Source: Doris montereyensis
Lineage: Eukaryota; Mollusca; Gastropoda; Nudibranchia; Dorididae
NCBI GenBank assembly: GCA_037039925.1
Contig: JAXRKP010000815.1
Coordinates: 147,739 to 211,738 of the forward strand
Reading direction: 5' to 3'
DNA length: 64,000 nucleotides
Position 1 is the first letter of the stretch; each line of letters begins with the position of its first letter. The position numbers and the translations under genes are program-made. The notes under the pieces were generated by a model, which did no database searches, had not been told where the DNA came from, and saw only the letters and a program-made list of their open reading frames with translations. This document shows, in pieces, positions 12,801 through 20,140 of the stretch.

Positions 12801-15800
12801 GTAATGAAAATGTGTGTTGTTGTAATGAAAATGTGTTGCTGTAATGAAAATGTGTGTTGTTGAAAATGTGTTGTTGTAATGAATGACTACAAGTGGTAAC
12901 TCCATCAAAGAAGACAGAACAAATGTGTGAAGTTGGGAAAATAAATCCCCTACTTACAGGACAAATTTATAAAAGTGTGAAGAGGACATGATAGTCGAGG
13001 CCTCTCAACCAAAATGTTGTGGGTTCATGCCCGGACAGGTTAAAAAATATTCTCCAGTTTTCTTTGTAATAACCACCCTCTGGCCGAGTAGGTAGGTAGA
13101 TTAGTACCAGCCATCTAGTACCATCCTAGTACCATCCTCCTTGTACCATCCTAGTACCATCCTAGTACCATCCTAGTACAACCCTAGTGCCATTGTACCA
13201 TCTCAGTACCATCCTAGTACCATCCTCGTACCATCCTTAGTGCCATCCTGGTACCATACTATCCTCGTAGCATCCTAGTACCATCCTCATAGCATCCTAG
13301 TACCATCCTAGTACCATCCTAGTAGCATCCTAGTACCATCCTCATAGCATCCTATTACCATACTAGTACCATCCTATTACCATCCTAGTACCTTCCCATC
13401 CAAAGTACCATCCTAGTACCATCCTAGTACCAGTACCATCCTAGTACCATCCTAGTACCATCCTAGTACCATCCTCGTACCATAGTACCATCCTAGTACC
13501 ATCCTAGTACCATCCTCGTACAATCCTAGTGCCATCCTCGTACCATTCTAGTACCATCCTAGTACCATCCTCATAGCATCCTAGTACCATCCTAGTACCA
13601 TCCTAGTACCATCCTAGTACCATCCTCATCCTAGTACCATTCTAGTACCATCCTAGTACCATCCTAGTACCATCCTAGTACCATCCTAGTACCATCCATT
13701 ACCATCCTAGTACCATTCTAGTACTACCATCCTAGTACCATCCTTACCATCCAGTACCATCCTAGTACCATCCTAGTACCATCCTAGTACCATCCTAGTA
13801 CCATCCTGGTCATTCATCCTAGTACCATCCTAGTACCATCCTACCTAGTACCATCCTAGTCATCCTCGCAGCATCCCAGTACCATCCTAGTACCATCCTA
13901 TTACCATCCTAGTACCATCCTCGTACCATCCTATACCATCCTAGTACCATCCTCATAGCATCCTAGTACCATCCTCGTACCATCCTAGTACTATCCTAGT
14001 ACCATCCTCGTACCATCATCCTCCTCCTCCTCCTCGTTCTTTTTCTTTTCCTTTTCTTCTACGCTCCTTGGTTGATTTGTGCGCCTCTTTTCACCGCAGA
14101 TGTTGTGGGTTAGATTCTAATGATACGTTAAGATTTGTTTTTTCTCTGTCTACTCCTTTGCATTTGTCTCGTATTTGTTCTTATGGGGCTTGTGTAATTA
14201 ATATCATGTCATGTCTTTGTTCTTATGGGGCTTGTGTAATTAATATTATGTCATGTCTTTGTTCTTATGGGGCTTGTGTAATTAATATCATTTCATGTCA
14301 TTGTTCATATGGGGCTTATGTAATTAATATCATTTCATGTCATTGTTCATATGGGGCTTATGTAATTAATATCATTTCATGTCATTATTCCTATGGGGCC
14401 TACGTAATTAATATCATTTCATGTCATTGTTCATCACCGTTGACATGCTCCTAGCCTCACTGGGTTTTTTCTTCCTCAAACCAACAGGTACCGGTGTGGC
14501 CATCCTTGAAGGGCAACCAGGTCAACGTGCCATTTTTTGCCTCAACAAACCAACAAGGCCTGAGGGGCCAGGGCTCAAACCATTGTGGGGAGACACATTT
14601 GTTCTGAAGGGCAACCAAACTGGTCAAGAAAGGCACGAAGCCATACAGGTAAGTCCAATTCTCAGAGGTGGGAATCAATAATATATAATACACAGTTTAA
14701 ACAGTCCAACCAATGTCAATAAATGAAGGCCCCAAAAATCTCATCAATCACACAAGAACGTGATTACCAAAAGCGAAAAAAAACCCAAGTCACAAGGCAA
14801 TGATAATTCCTGTTCAAACAGTGTTACTTTAACGTGGTGAGACTACCATTTATGTCGATCATAATGATGAGCACCACTCTACACTTACGCCCATAGTCAC
14901 CCTGTGGGACGCACTTGTGGAGGAGATAATGTTCACTTGTAACTCATAGTATAGAAATATCGCTACAACCCTGTCAATTGCACCATATTAGAAATATCGC
15001 CGAGTGAGCACAATTTGTTAGGCTTATTATTCTGCTTCTGCACCATTATGTTTAGAACACGCCTATGATTGTATGGAGCATTTGTTAGGCTCTCTAGCGT
15101 GAGCGATTTGATTTTTTAAAGAATTTTTTTACTGCTGGCAGTACAAGCTTTTGATTTAACCGATTTTCTTTGTAATCTTACAACATAACTACTACCACTA
15201 GTACTACAAGTCGGAAGCAGCATAGACTACAATGTTTTCGATCCGTTTACTGGCTTATTGATTTCAATCATTGTTTTTATTATCTGACATCTTTTTTGGT
15301 GGAAGTGGTGTATTGTGTGAATGGTGTATTGGCTCCAAAAAAAAGATTTTTAGTTTCTCAATTTCACTCATTCCTACTCAGACAAACTAATGACACAAAG
15401 CCAATTTTTGTTAGTGTTAATATAAAGTTTCATCTCTTATGAACACTGTGTTGAAAAATGAAGAGAAAATAATAACAAATAAAATGTTGCAAATTTTTTT
15501 TAAACCACCCTGCTTTTTTGGGTTCCCATGCCATAATCTTGTGTAGTCTATGAGTTAAAGACGAAACCTTTTTCCTTTCACTCTTTTTCACTTGCTTTTC
15601 TTTCTTTCATCTTGCTGTTTCCTCTTAGTTCACCCTGAAATCACCTTTTGGTGAGCGGGATTATTTTCAAAATAATTGGGTCGGGGGGGGGGGGGGGCAC
15701 CTGGATTGGCGAGTATGGGACCAAAATGTTGACTTTCTGTTCTTTGAATATTCAGGTAGAACGATCATTTATCTACAAGTTTATGGCAAACAAATGTCCA

Positions 15801-17984
15801 TATGACATATATATTTTTTATTTCAAAATGTTTTGTTTAGGGTAGGTAAAAACAGTCAAATTTTGACGTAAATTTCCCAAACATTGACTGAGAAAATGGC
15901 ACTGAAAACCCTCCAGTGGTGGCTAATCACCAATGTGGCAACTGGCAACACCAGTTGTTTTGCTTGGCTTTCTGGAAACACCGCATGTTGATTTGGCCTA
16001 GCACTGAATGACATAAGAGGTGGAGGCCAGCGCACAAATATAGGAATAGGGGGGGGGGGGACTGCTCATTTTGACGGCTGTTTTCACAGCAATGCACATC
16101 TAAACCTAGATACACAGTCCTCTTTACACTAGTAACAATGCAGAGACTGTCGAAAGAGTAAGGGGGCTGCTACAAGAAGGGCAACTCGTCTCAGCGATTG
16201 CTTTATCTGTTATTTTCTTTTCATTTCTTTTCTTGCATTTTCTAGAAATGTAGTTTTTTTCACATTAGAATTCTATCGTCTCTGTCATTTACCGACCGAT
16301 TTGTATAACAATTGGCACACAAGTATCTTTTGTCGATGTTAATGTCGGGTTTGTTTGATATCTTGTAAAGTTTTTGAGAATTCTTTTTCTTCTTCATAAT
16401 AAAAATGTCATTTTTGCATATAAACGATATATGTTATTTAAAAACATTAATTAAAAAACACAAACTATCTAAAATATCTTTAAAAAAACCCGACATCACT
16501 TAAGATATTGAATGGAAAGAACGATTTTCACAGGTTTTGAGTGATTTTATTCATATGTAAGTGAAGAGATAGATTTGAAAATTGAGTCAAAATCCAAGAT
16601 GGTGGGCATTTCCTTGGCAACCAAGGACGCTACAAATTTTTTAATGATATAGATTGACTATATTTTAATAGTTACTCATATAATATATGATTCAAATAAA
16701 AAAACCATATTCAAAAGCAAAAACAAACAAGCACAAAGTATGCACATTAATATTGACTACTGATAATTGAAATACAATATTGACTGACATTTTTTTCTCA
16801 TATTGACATTGGTATTTTAAAAAGTGAAATGAAGGATAAAAAGTGTGAAGGATGCTGGAACGACCATGTCTGGAGTGTCTTCTGGTGGGTAGCATGTGAA
16901 CAGTTGGTGGTTTAGATTTTGATTTGATTTGATTTTTATTTTATTTTACCCACATCCAAAACTAGGGTGATCTCGAGGTTTTTGGTAGGATTTTTAAAAT
17001 TGTGCTCTGACTGCCCTGTAAACAGCCAAGATTTCTTTAACGTGTATTTAATTGTCTTCAAAGTCTTCAGCTGTTGCTGAGTTTGATTTCTGTTGGCAGC
17101 TTGTTCCATAGCCTTTCTTACAGTGCTTTTTGCTTTGATTTACCTACATCCACAAATAGGGTGATTTCAGAGTTTTTGTAAGAATTTTAAAATTTTGCCC
17201 GGACTGCCCTGTAAACACCTGAGGGATCTTTAATGTGCACAGAGTGTTTTGTGATCTGTACACGAGACCTCTTGTTTATCGTCCGTCTCCTATGAGACTA
17301 TTTACCTGGACCAGGGGAGTAGATTTTGCTAAAAGAAATTGAAGAAAAATTGTAACGTTGCAGTATACGCCCCTCAGGTTGAACAAGAAATACATGATAC
17401 ACTGTTGGATTCCATTACTAATTACTACAAAAATTTTGATCGAATTCCAAGCCCTGCGCAGTTATGAGAAATCAAAAGAATGGTAATAATTTTTTTAAAA
17501 TGTAAAAATAATAAATACTCGGAGACTGAATTCGATCTCTGGCAGGGTGAAACAAATCATGACTTTAGAGTGACTGCTAACGTAGATCTTTTGTTTTGCT
17601 TTTCCTGTCTTTGATTCATTATGCTATATTAGCTTTACATCTTGAGATTAAGATTGAGATCTTTTGTTAGATGATATTTCAATCATTATATTTATACCAT
17701 ATTCTGCACATAGAATCTAGAAGTAGATCTAGATCTAGAACTGCACGGATCTGAAACTGGATCATTTTGTTGATCATAAAGTCTTGCTAGAAAGACATTT
17801 TTTATCACCTCATTGTAAATTTTGAAACTTTTAAAAGTTAAATTGCTCATTACGTGATTGAAATTGCAAACAGGATGAATTCGTACACTTCGCTATAACA
17901 TTTTGCAACTATGGAATACATAATGACACTTTTTAAACCTTTACCTAGATCTGTAGTCTTTGGCAAAAAAAAAATAGATGATTA

Positions 17985-18056
<72 letters not shown>

Positions 18057-18242
18057 TTATTACTACTACTACCATTAATATCATTATTGTTATTATTATT
18101 CATGTGCCAAAAATTCTAAAAGTGTGTGCCCTGTTTATCCGTTGCCAGGTATGGTGTGGCTGACCCGTCCATGTCGTCGGCCATAATCCAGGACGCCACA
18201 CAGAGATCAGTGTCCTTCTCAGAGGAGGAGTCCAGAAAGTGA
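1122..18242 (+). CDS. NAGS: N-acetylglutamate synthase-like gene, 3' portion, disrupted
   Basis: NAGS makes N-acetylglutamate from acetyl-CoA and glutamate in mitochondria, the activator of carbamoyl-phosphate synthetase I (arginine/urea pathway). Recognised exons are 1122-1246, 3137-3365, 8084-8166, 9114-9213, 9990-10089, 12128-12205, about 16801-16884 and 18149-18242. In order they match the end of the amino-acid-kinase domain and parts of the C-terminal acetyltransferase domain as I recall the vertebrate protein. Key matches are ANINLPSDL, SSVVITSADAILKELFSH, GSGTIF, DAYFDEIAPSIHAIYLSE, WYFK and VFWYGVAD. The start codon and mitochondrial targeting part lie left of the window. Lesions: in-frame TAA (3198-3200) and TAG (10022-10024), a one-base phase clash between exons 8084-8166 and 9114-9213, a 19-nt duplication at 16819, and no recognisable exon for the acetyltransferase core between 12206 and 16800. 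It is either a pseudogene or a gene with assembly errors. Identification is firm; functionality is undecided. Confidence 0.8.
1231..2355. repeat. 20-bp minisatellite built from an exon/5' splice-site junction
   Basis: About 55 imperfect copies of CCTGAGAAAGAGTATGTATA. The first copy is the end of the NAGS exon (codons P-E-K-E) fused to its donor GTATGT, so nearly every unit repeats a donor-like AAAGA|GTATGT. Unit length slips (18-22 bp) and variants (GTGTGTAT, TTCCTGAG) are frequent. The long minus-strand frames rich in S-F-S-G-I-H-T-L are only this repeat. Confidence 0.92.
2356..3136 (+). other. Remainder of NAGS intron, AT-rich
   Basis: No gene or repeat was recognised apart from one isolated array-like AATTCCTGAG near 2449. 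The intron ends with a long pyrimidine tract (3079-3130) and the acceptor TATAAG at 3131-3136. Confidence 0.5.
3137..3365 (+). CDS. NAGS: NAGS exon with in-frame TAA
   Basis: The acceptor AG is at 3135-3136 after a T/C-rich stretch; the donor is AAG|GTTTGA at 3366. One base completes the previous codon, then 76 codons follow. Recognisable parts are ARTDLITQSMG, HHVPILLSFGET and LQPLKVLFVNSHGGF, matching the kinase-domain pattern 'GHxPIL..GE' and 'LxPxKVIFLNxxGG' of NAGS proteins. Codon 21 of this exon is TAA (3198-3200), between SMG and THHVPIL. A single T-to-A change of TTA, or a sequence error, would explain it. The frame resumes unchanged after the stop, so it is a substitution-type lesion and not a frameshift. 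Confidence 0.8.
3535..3815. repeat. TTA/ATT trinucleotide tract
   Basis: About 280 bp of interrupted (ATT)n with GTT and ATC variants, inside the NAGS intron. It encodes poly-Ile in one frame, which is not a protein. Confidence 0.95.
3903..4250. repeat. ~60-bp tandem repeat
   Basis: About five copies of a unit containing CTAACCTTGTAAGTCAAA and AATCGTTCAAAAAGTTCAA; the first element recurs near 3906, 3965, 4027 and 4085, with later copies more diverged. Confidence 0.8.
4560..5240. repeat. ~36-bp minisatellite derived from a SINE-C-like repeat
   Basis: The unit is AGATAACCACATGTAGTGGA followed by TGAAACAAACAAAC. Some units keep the longer form GGGGTAAATTTCAATAAAAC, which also occurs as the end of single-copy repeats at 31482, 41885 and 58270. 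That suggests the array grew out of that dispersed repeat. Minus-strand frames rich in C-G-Y-L are repeat translations. Confidence 0.85.
5241..5620. other. Unassigned intronic sequence
   Basis: AT-rich DNA without a recognised gene or repeat, between the 36-bp array and the antisense broken reading frame. Confidence 0.4.
5624..6877 (-). pseudogene. Antisense broken reading frame, unknown protein
   Basis: Reading the minus strand gives several protein-like blocks in different frames. The first is SFRRKSPSQIRRDQLRKQ (near 6520-6580), then a Ser/Thr/Asn-rich stretch with two near-duplicate segments (TDFIENKK-like, 6200-6500). An acidic stretch with LHLPDTSITPDSEDDGKK follows (6205-5891). The last block, CILQPDRNNEYLKLLLDKF to YRRQPLGMRRHLRNWYDDE and DCGYGEQVQNILTLLPHF, ends at TAA (5624-5626 on plus). 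At least two frameshifts separate the blocks. I do not recognise the family. The KSPSQIRRD motif resembles lineage-specific invertebrate repeat-borne ORFs, so a retroelement ORF or retrocopy is possible. It lies wholly inside a NAGS intron. Confidence 0.4.
6780..6925 (-). mobile_element. tRNA-like SINE head (SINE-B type)
   Basis: On the minus strand it reads as a tRNA-like promoter region: an A-box-like TGGCCAAGCTGTTAGG followed by a B box GAGTTCGAATCC. The same arrangement occurs in the longer copy at 37,478-37,790. The tail was not traced. Confidence 0.5.
6950..7645 (+). pseudogene. LINE reverse-transcriptase C-terminal remnant
   Basis: Translations in shifting plus-strand frames give pieces typical of the C-terminal region of non-LTR retrotransposon polymerases. 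They are an LTYLGLTVQSNGECGR-like segment (7050-7110), VYKTQQ-MMYDLEIVAMTKR (7205-7262), RLDEI-NEHIRG, an R-WYGHVKR-like block near 7420 and a Gly/Arg-rich GRRKRERPKRRY (7490-7530). The element ends with GACCCCTAACGGGGAAAAAG and a short AAGAAG tail (7600-7640), the usual LINE 3' arrangement. Many stops and frameshifts; non-functional. Confidence 0.7.
7646..8083 (+). other. NAGS intron end
   Basis: No feature recognised except a G8 run near 7970 and the polypyrimidine tract with acceptor TTACCCAG at 8076-8083. Confidence 0.4.
8084..8166 (+). CDS. NAGS: NAGS exon
   Basis: Acceptor CTTACCCAG|ATC; donor GG|GTGAGT at 8167. In phase with the previous exon it reads IIANINLPSDLTVAADKVW and CTPEVMDT plus two bases. 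The block matches the 'VLSNVNLPADLDLV' region of vertebrate NAGS. It ends in phase 2, but the next exon needs phase 0; one extra G in the GGGG run at 8164-8167 would restore the frame. Confidence 0.82.
8193..8810 (+). mobile_element. SINE-A copy with internal 62-bp expansion
   Basis: The head GGGACGCGGTAGTCCAGAGG through GGCCATGTGTACGTGTCC is the SINE-A tRNA-like region. The body up to GTCCAGGTAG then recurs about nine times. Confidence 0.75.
8260..8808. repeat. 62-bp minisatellite
   Basis: The unit runs from TAAAGTTTGAAATATTTTCC through TTTTTTGTGTGGGTACAACC to CATTCTCCTTAGTCCAGGTAG. It is the middle of SINE-A, and units differ mainly by indels in the T run and in CTCCTTAG. Frames such as LLPGLRRMGC on the minus strand are repeat translations. 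Confidence 0.9.
8808..9060 (+). mobile_element. Probable SINE-B relative
   Basis: It begins CCATTTCGGCCCATAGAGCC, similar to CCATTACGGCTCATAGAGCC at 37,498 and GCTCTGGCCCACAGAGC at 9310. Only this block is clearly shared; the rest is diverged. Confidence 0.4.
9114..9213 (+). CDS. NAGS: NAGS exon
   Basis: Acceptor CATTTCCAG|ATG; donor AGAG|GTAAGA at 9214. It reads KKVNTFIDELPRESS followed by VVITSADAILKELFSHR plus one base. This corresponds to the SSAVITAxxLLxELFSxKG region just before the GSGTLF motif that opens the acetyltransferase part. It joins the following exon in correct phase (Gly codon). The ATG here is an internal Met and not the gene start. Confidence 0.85.
9362..9670 (+). mobile_element. 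SINE-A copy
   Basis: The tRNA-like head has GGTAGAGTGTCTGCCTCTCA, then CCCCCTGGTCCAGGTACGTG, a GATAAAAGGA block, GTTTACAGGGTGCG and a TAGGTAAAATTGAATGAAAT tail. It lies entirely inside a NAGS intron. Confidence 0.75.
9680..9852 (+). mobile_element. SINE-A copy, 5' truncated
   Basis: The 3' half of SINE-A: GTGGCTGTTTACAGGGCAGT, CCGGGCAAAAATTTAAAAAT, GTTGTGGATGTGGG, then an (AAATC)n tail ending TAAATCAAATCAAATCAAAA. The tail makes this the clearest example of the family's 3' end. Confidence 0.8.
9990..10089 (+). CDS. NAGS: NAGS exon with in-frame TAG
   Basis: Acceptor GTCAAAAG|GG; donor GTGAG|GTAAGT at 10090. It reads GSGTIF, then a disturbed segment with TAG at 10022-10024, then VHKYHSFDGIDLQRLKTLLV plus two bases. 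GSGT(I/L)F followed by a variable segment and S(F/L)D..D..RL is the NAGS kinase-to-acetyltransferase transition. In the +1 frame the disturbed segment reads FRLTIIR. A pair of compensating one-base indels around 10007-10027 would explain both the stop and the two extra residues. Confidence 0.8.
10380..10392. repeat. Poly-C run
   Basis: A C13 homopolymer in an AT-rich intron. Similar C or G runs occur at 15685, 16050, 19696 and 23802. Confidence 0.9.
10590..10870. mobile_element. Fold-back (inverted-repeat) element
   Basis: The left arm (10590-10700) carries GACAAGTGCAAAGGAATAGA, ATAGAATCGAACCCGCG and CCATCGCCTCACCA. The right arm (10745-10865) is its imperfect reverse complement, carrying TGGCGAGGCGATGG, TTTTGATTCTATTGGGGTTC and TTTGTATTTATCTTGTC. 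The arms are about 110 bp with a short AT-rich loop. A second copy lies at 62,455-62,665 and a right arm alone at 14,060. Confidence 0.6.
10880..11240. repeat. Dispersed repeat with AAGATGGCC motif
   Basis: It contains GGCAAAATCCAAGATGGCCA, followed by CTTCCATGGCAACC. The related segment at 16270-16640 has TCAAAATCCAAGATGGTGGG, followed by CCTTGGCAACC. CAAGATGGC matches the YY1 core. Confidence 0.5.
11404..11730 (+). mobile_element. SINE-A copy, near full length
   Basis: The head is GGACTTGGTGGTGCAGAGGC, with B-box-like GGGTTTGTGCC. The body has CATCTAATCTCATCAGAGAT and TGTTTTACAGGGTAG, and the tail is TTAATCAAATCAAATTAAAG. The head-body-tail order defines the family in this window. Confidence 0.8.
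12128..12205 (+). CDS. NAGS: NAGS exon (acetyltransferase start)
   Basis: Acceptor ACACACAG|A; donor GAC|GTAAGT at 12206. In phase it reads SFKKDLSDAYFDEIAPSIHA then IYLSE, matching the '[20 protein letters not shown]' block of NAGS. It ends with two bases. The expected next block (tyrosine followed by a small-residue AAIL-type strand) is not found in frame downstream. Confidence 0.87.
12785..12885. repeat. ~21-bp repeat
   Basis: Four to five copies of GAAAATGTGTGTTGTTGTAAT, with one shortened copy. Confidence 0.85.
12975..13115 (+). mobile_element. SINE-A, interrupted by an 11-bp array
   Basis: The head CCTCTCAACCAAAATGTTGT, B-box-like GGGTTCATGCCCGGAC and body to GAGTAGGTAGGTAGATTAG match SINE-A. 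The element then passes directly into the 11-bp array and its 3' half is missing. Confidence 0.7.
13105..14022. repeat. 11-bp minisatellite
   Basis: About 80 copies of TAGTACCATCC with variants TCGTACCATCC and TCATAGCATCC. Units are often combined in 22- or 33-bp patterns. It lies in the NAGS intron where the acetyltransferase-core exon would be expected. Confidence 0.95.
14060..14440 (+). mobile_element. Fold-back family right arm with 42-bp expansion
   Basis: CTACTCCTTTGCATTTGTCT followed by TATTTGTTCTTATGGGGC matches the end of the fold-back elements at 10840 and 62640. The final part is then repeated. Confidence 0.6.
14177..14435. repeat. 42-bp minisatellite
   Basis: Six copies of TTCTTATGGGGCTTGTGTAA plus TTAATATCATGTCATGTCTTTG; starts fall at 14181, 14223 and 14265, exactly 42 bp apart. 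The open plus-strand frame across it is a 14-residue repeat without protein character. Confidence 0.92.
14489..14647 (+). other. Exon-like segment or tRNA-like repeat, unresolved
   Basis: It has a strong acceptor (TTTTTTCTTCCTCAAACCAACAG) and donor (CAG|GTAAGT), and one frame open throughout. In that frame the start reads GVAILEG, resembling the AAIL strand that should follow the SETY of the previous NAGS exon. But the splice-consistent frame gives YRCGHP and a stop, and nothing after GVAIL resembles NAGS. On the minus strand there is a B-box-like GGTTTGAGCCCTGG and an internal partial duplication (GAAGGGCAACCA twice), which argue for a repeat. Confidence 0.3.
14700..16240 (+). other. Intronic sequence, little recognised
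   Basis: G-runs are at 15683-15695 and 16050-16059. A SINE-C-like TTCACCCTGAAATCACC is at 15630. I looked for the missing NAGS acetyltransferase core in all plus frames and did not see it. Confidence 0.4.
16270..16645. repeat. Second copy of the AAGATGG dispersed repeat
   Basis: The shared end TCAAAATCCAAGATGGTGGG then TTCCTTGGCAACC aligns with 11138-11170. The preceding AT-rich part is only loosely similar. Confidence 0.4.
16801..16884 (+). CDS. NAGS: NAGS exon with 19-nt duplication (damaged)
   Basis: The donor is CTG|GTGGGT at 16885, and the last two bases TG join the G of the next exon to form Trp. The end reads CEGCWNDHVWSVFW. Upstream, ATTGG-TATTTTAAAAAG encodes WYFKK in another frame. 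Removing the imperfect tandem copy (16819-16837 against 16838-16856) would give the same spacing, WYFK then ten residues then WxxFW(Y/F)G, as in vertebrate NAGS. One base also appears missing before TGG. The 5' border is uncertain. Confidence 0.65.
16917..17052 (-). mobile_element. SINE-A fragment, inverted
   Basis: The reverse-complement tail TTTGATTTGATTTGATTTTT leads into ACCCACATCCAAAACTAGGG and GCCCTGTAAACAGCC. Confidence 0.78.
17128..17335 (-). mobile_element. SINE-A copy, inverted
   Basis: It runs from TTGATTTACCTACATCCACA through CGGACTGCCCTGTAAACACC and GATCTGTACACGAGACC to CTGGACCAGGGGAGTAGATT. The head is missing. Confidence 0.8.
17336..17975 (+). other. NAGS last intron, AT-rich
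   Basis: No gene seen. An AGATCTAGATCTAGA tract at 17720-17740 is one of the window's recurring motifs. Confidence 0.4.
17978..18105. repeat. ATT trinucleotide tract
   Basis: (ATT)n with terminal ACT and ATC variants, 40 bp upstream of the last NAGS exon. Confidence 0.95.
18149..18242 (+). CDS. NAGS: NAGS terminal exon with stop
   Basis: Acceptor CGTTGCCAG|G. It reads (W)YGVADPSMSSAIIQDATQRS, then VSFSEEESRK and TGA at 18240-18242. It matches the W(F/Y)GLAD..... ending of NAGS proteins and is intact over 30 codons. The phase agrees with the donor at 16885. Confidence 0.85.
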
Positions 18243-18650
18243 TACGGCTGCAATATTTTTCATGTGTTTTTGTACAATTTATCTTTGTTGGGTTTTTTTG
18301 TTGAACGACAAAAAGTGTCGGCTTATATGCCTATTGGTATGGTTATATATGTGATAGCAATGTTGACAAAATATTAATTGTTGTCAAAGTTGGGTTTAAT
18401 TAAAAAAAAGAAAAAGTTTTTGTTTTGTTTTTTTTTACCTTATGATAAATGTAACTATGATAAATGTAAATTCTCAGCCGGTTCATATCAAATTGTTGAC
18501 GAAGGAGGAAATGGTAATGAGAGTTTTGTCATTTTTCTTTCTTCCTGCCACAGTCACAAATTGTTAATATTGAAGAGTCATGTTTTTGTGCCATAAATAT
18601 TCTTTTGAAAAGCGAAAACGTTAAGACCCAATAAAAGAAACAATGAAAAG
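18243..18650 (+). promoter_or_regulatory. NAGS: NAGS 3' untranslated region with polyA signal
   Basis: T-rich sequence after the stop; the canonical AATAAA is at 18630-18635. The next 20 bases give a plausible cleavage region. Confidence 0.55.
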
Positions 18651-19145
18651 GAAACAAACCTGCCTGCTTCTTGGTGTTGGAAAGCCAGTTCTCTTGTCCA
18701 CTTAAAAAAAAAAAAGAAAAGATGATCATTGTGGATGTTCGTACATGTTCCTATACTTGTTGGCTGGGGGAAAAACGTCGGGGGCATTTGTGCGTAAGAG
18801 AATAGGGAGGACGGGAGATTGGGTGAAAGTAAATGGCTTACTGTGTAAAATGCCCCAATTATGCTGTAGGCCAGGGCTGCTGGCAGGGGTGGGAGGTGGG
18901 GGGATCTCTTTATGTTTGTATACGTTTATATTGAAATTGATGCTGGCAGGTTCTGTTAACAGGCTCCAATACCTTGATGAAATTGGCATTTTTAATGTCT
19001 TACTTACATCATGTACATACTCATGTTTCTTTAAACTCTATTAACTGTTTAGTAATTGATTGTCGCTATCCGCGCATAAAGAAATAAAACAAAAAAATGC
19101 CATATCTTCCCATGTCAATAGCTATGAATTTATACCTAGCATCAA
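18651..19145. other. Intergenic sequence
   Basis: No recognised gene. Short frames on both strands lack protein character. Confidence 0.4.
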
Positions 19146-19710
19146 CTGCAGTTTGGAGAACAACAGAGAAATAGTTTTTATAGTTGTAAAACATGGAGCG
19201 GAGTTAGCTGGGCACTTGACCCTGATGTGTTTTTTGCTCTACAGTTCAATTGCTCCTCTGACTAGTAGGGAAGTTTTTGAAGAAGCCCACGGCTAGTAGT
19301 TTTGTTAATCAGTAGTCGGTTCTGGCATGTGTTGAGTGAAGTTCAGCCCACAGGATGTCAATTGTTTCAGTGACAATAGCACCCAACAGTTGATGCACCC
19401 ATTCTGAAACTGAAGGCGAGTGATTGTATTGAAGAATCCGGTATCAGATATCTGGTAACCATAATATAAGATATTCGAAAAAAGAAAGTATGTGTATGTA
19501 ATTGTAATTACTTTAAGAATTACAAACACACAACTAACGTTCATTGTATCATTATTTTATATTTCAAAGACTGTTCTCCGAAAAAGTGGAAATATCTAAA
19601 GGGGAAATATCTACGGAGCAGATCTGATAGCTGCCCCCCCAATCAAAATGGACATATTTCCAGCTGGCCTGGTGAGCAGATTCTGAAGGCTGCCCCCCCC
19701 CCCCCAATCG

Positions 19711-20140
19711 AAATGGACATTTCAGCAGCTGATGTTCCTATAGCCAAACGAGATCCCATGGATCCGCTTTCCTTAGGAGCACCACTAGTGCCACCAGCTG
19801 ACACTGGTCCAGCAGAGGACATTGGACATTGATGTTCCATGATCAAAGATTCAGCTTCCATGTTCACAAGCGTGTCTAACCAAGTACAGGAAGCGATGGA
19901 CAATCCTCAAGAAATGCAGGAAAGTGTGAGAGACACAGTCCAATATTGTCACAGGTTGGTTCCTGGTCCTTCTTTCCAAACTCCCATAAGCTCAAGAAGA
20001 AAACGGAGTCAAGATGAGGACTATTATAAAAGATTGTGTATTATTGAGGAAAAAGTTAGAGATATTGCCGGACAGAGAAGCCCGGAAGAAATCAGATGCA
20101 GATCAGAGAGGATGAGGATCGTGAGGATCTGATGTTCCTC
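19711..20140 (+). pseudogene. Degenerate ORF in left part of the P-like region
   Basis: Reads MDISAADVPIAKRDPMDPLS, then, after a stop, SMFTSVSNQVQEAMDNPQEM, SSRRKRSQDEDYYKRLCIIE and EKVRDIAGQRS in one plus frame. A shortened version is in the second copy at 23937-24130 (LTSVSNQ and RLCIIEK). The family is unknown to me; possibly the N-terminal linker of the transposase. Confidence 0.4.

Noticed and set aside
15640..15760. Missing NAGS exon near the poly-G run
   Set aside because: Open frame with NNWVGGGG and WIGEYG looked tempting, but there are no matching residues, no proper acceptor and a homopolymer inside.
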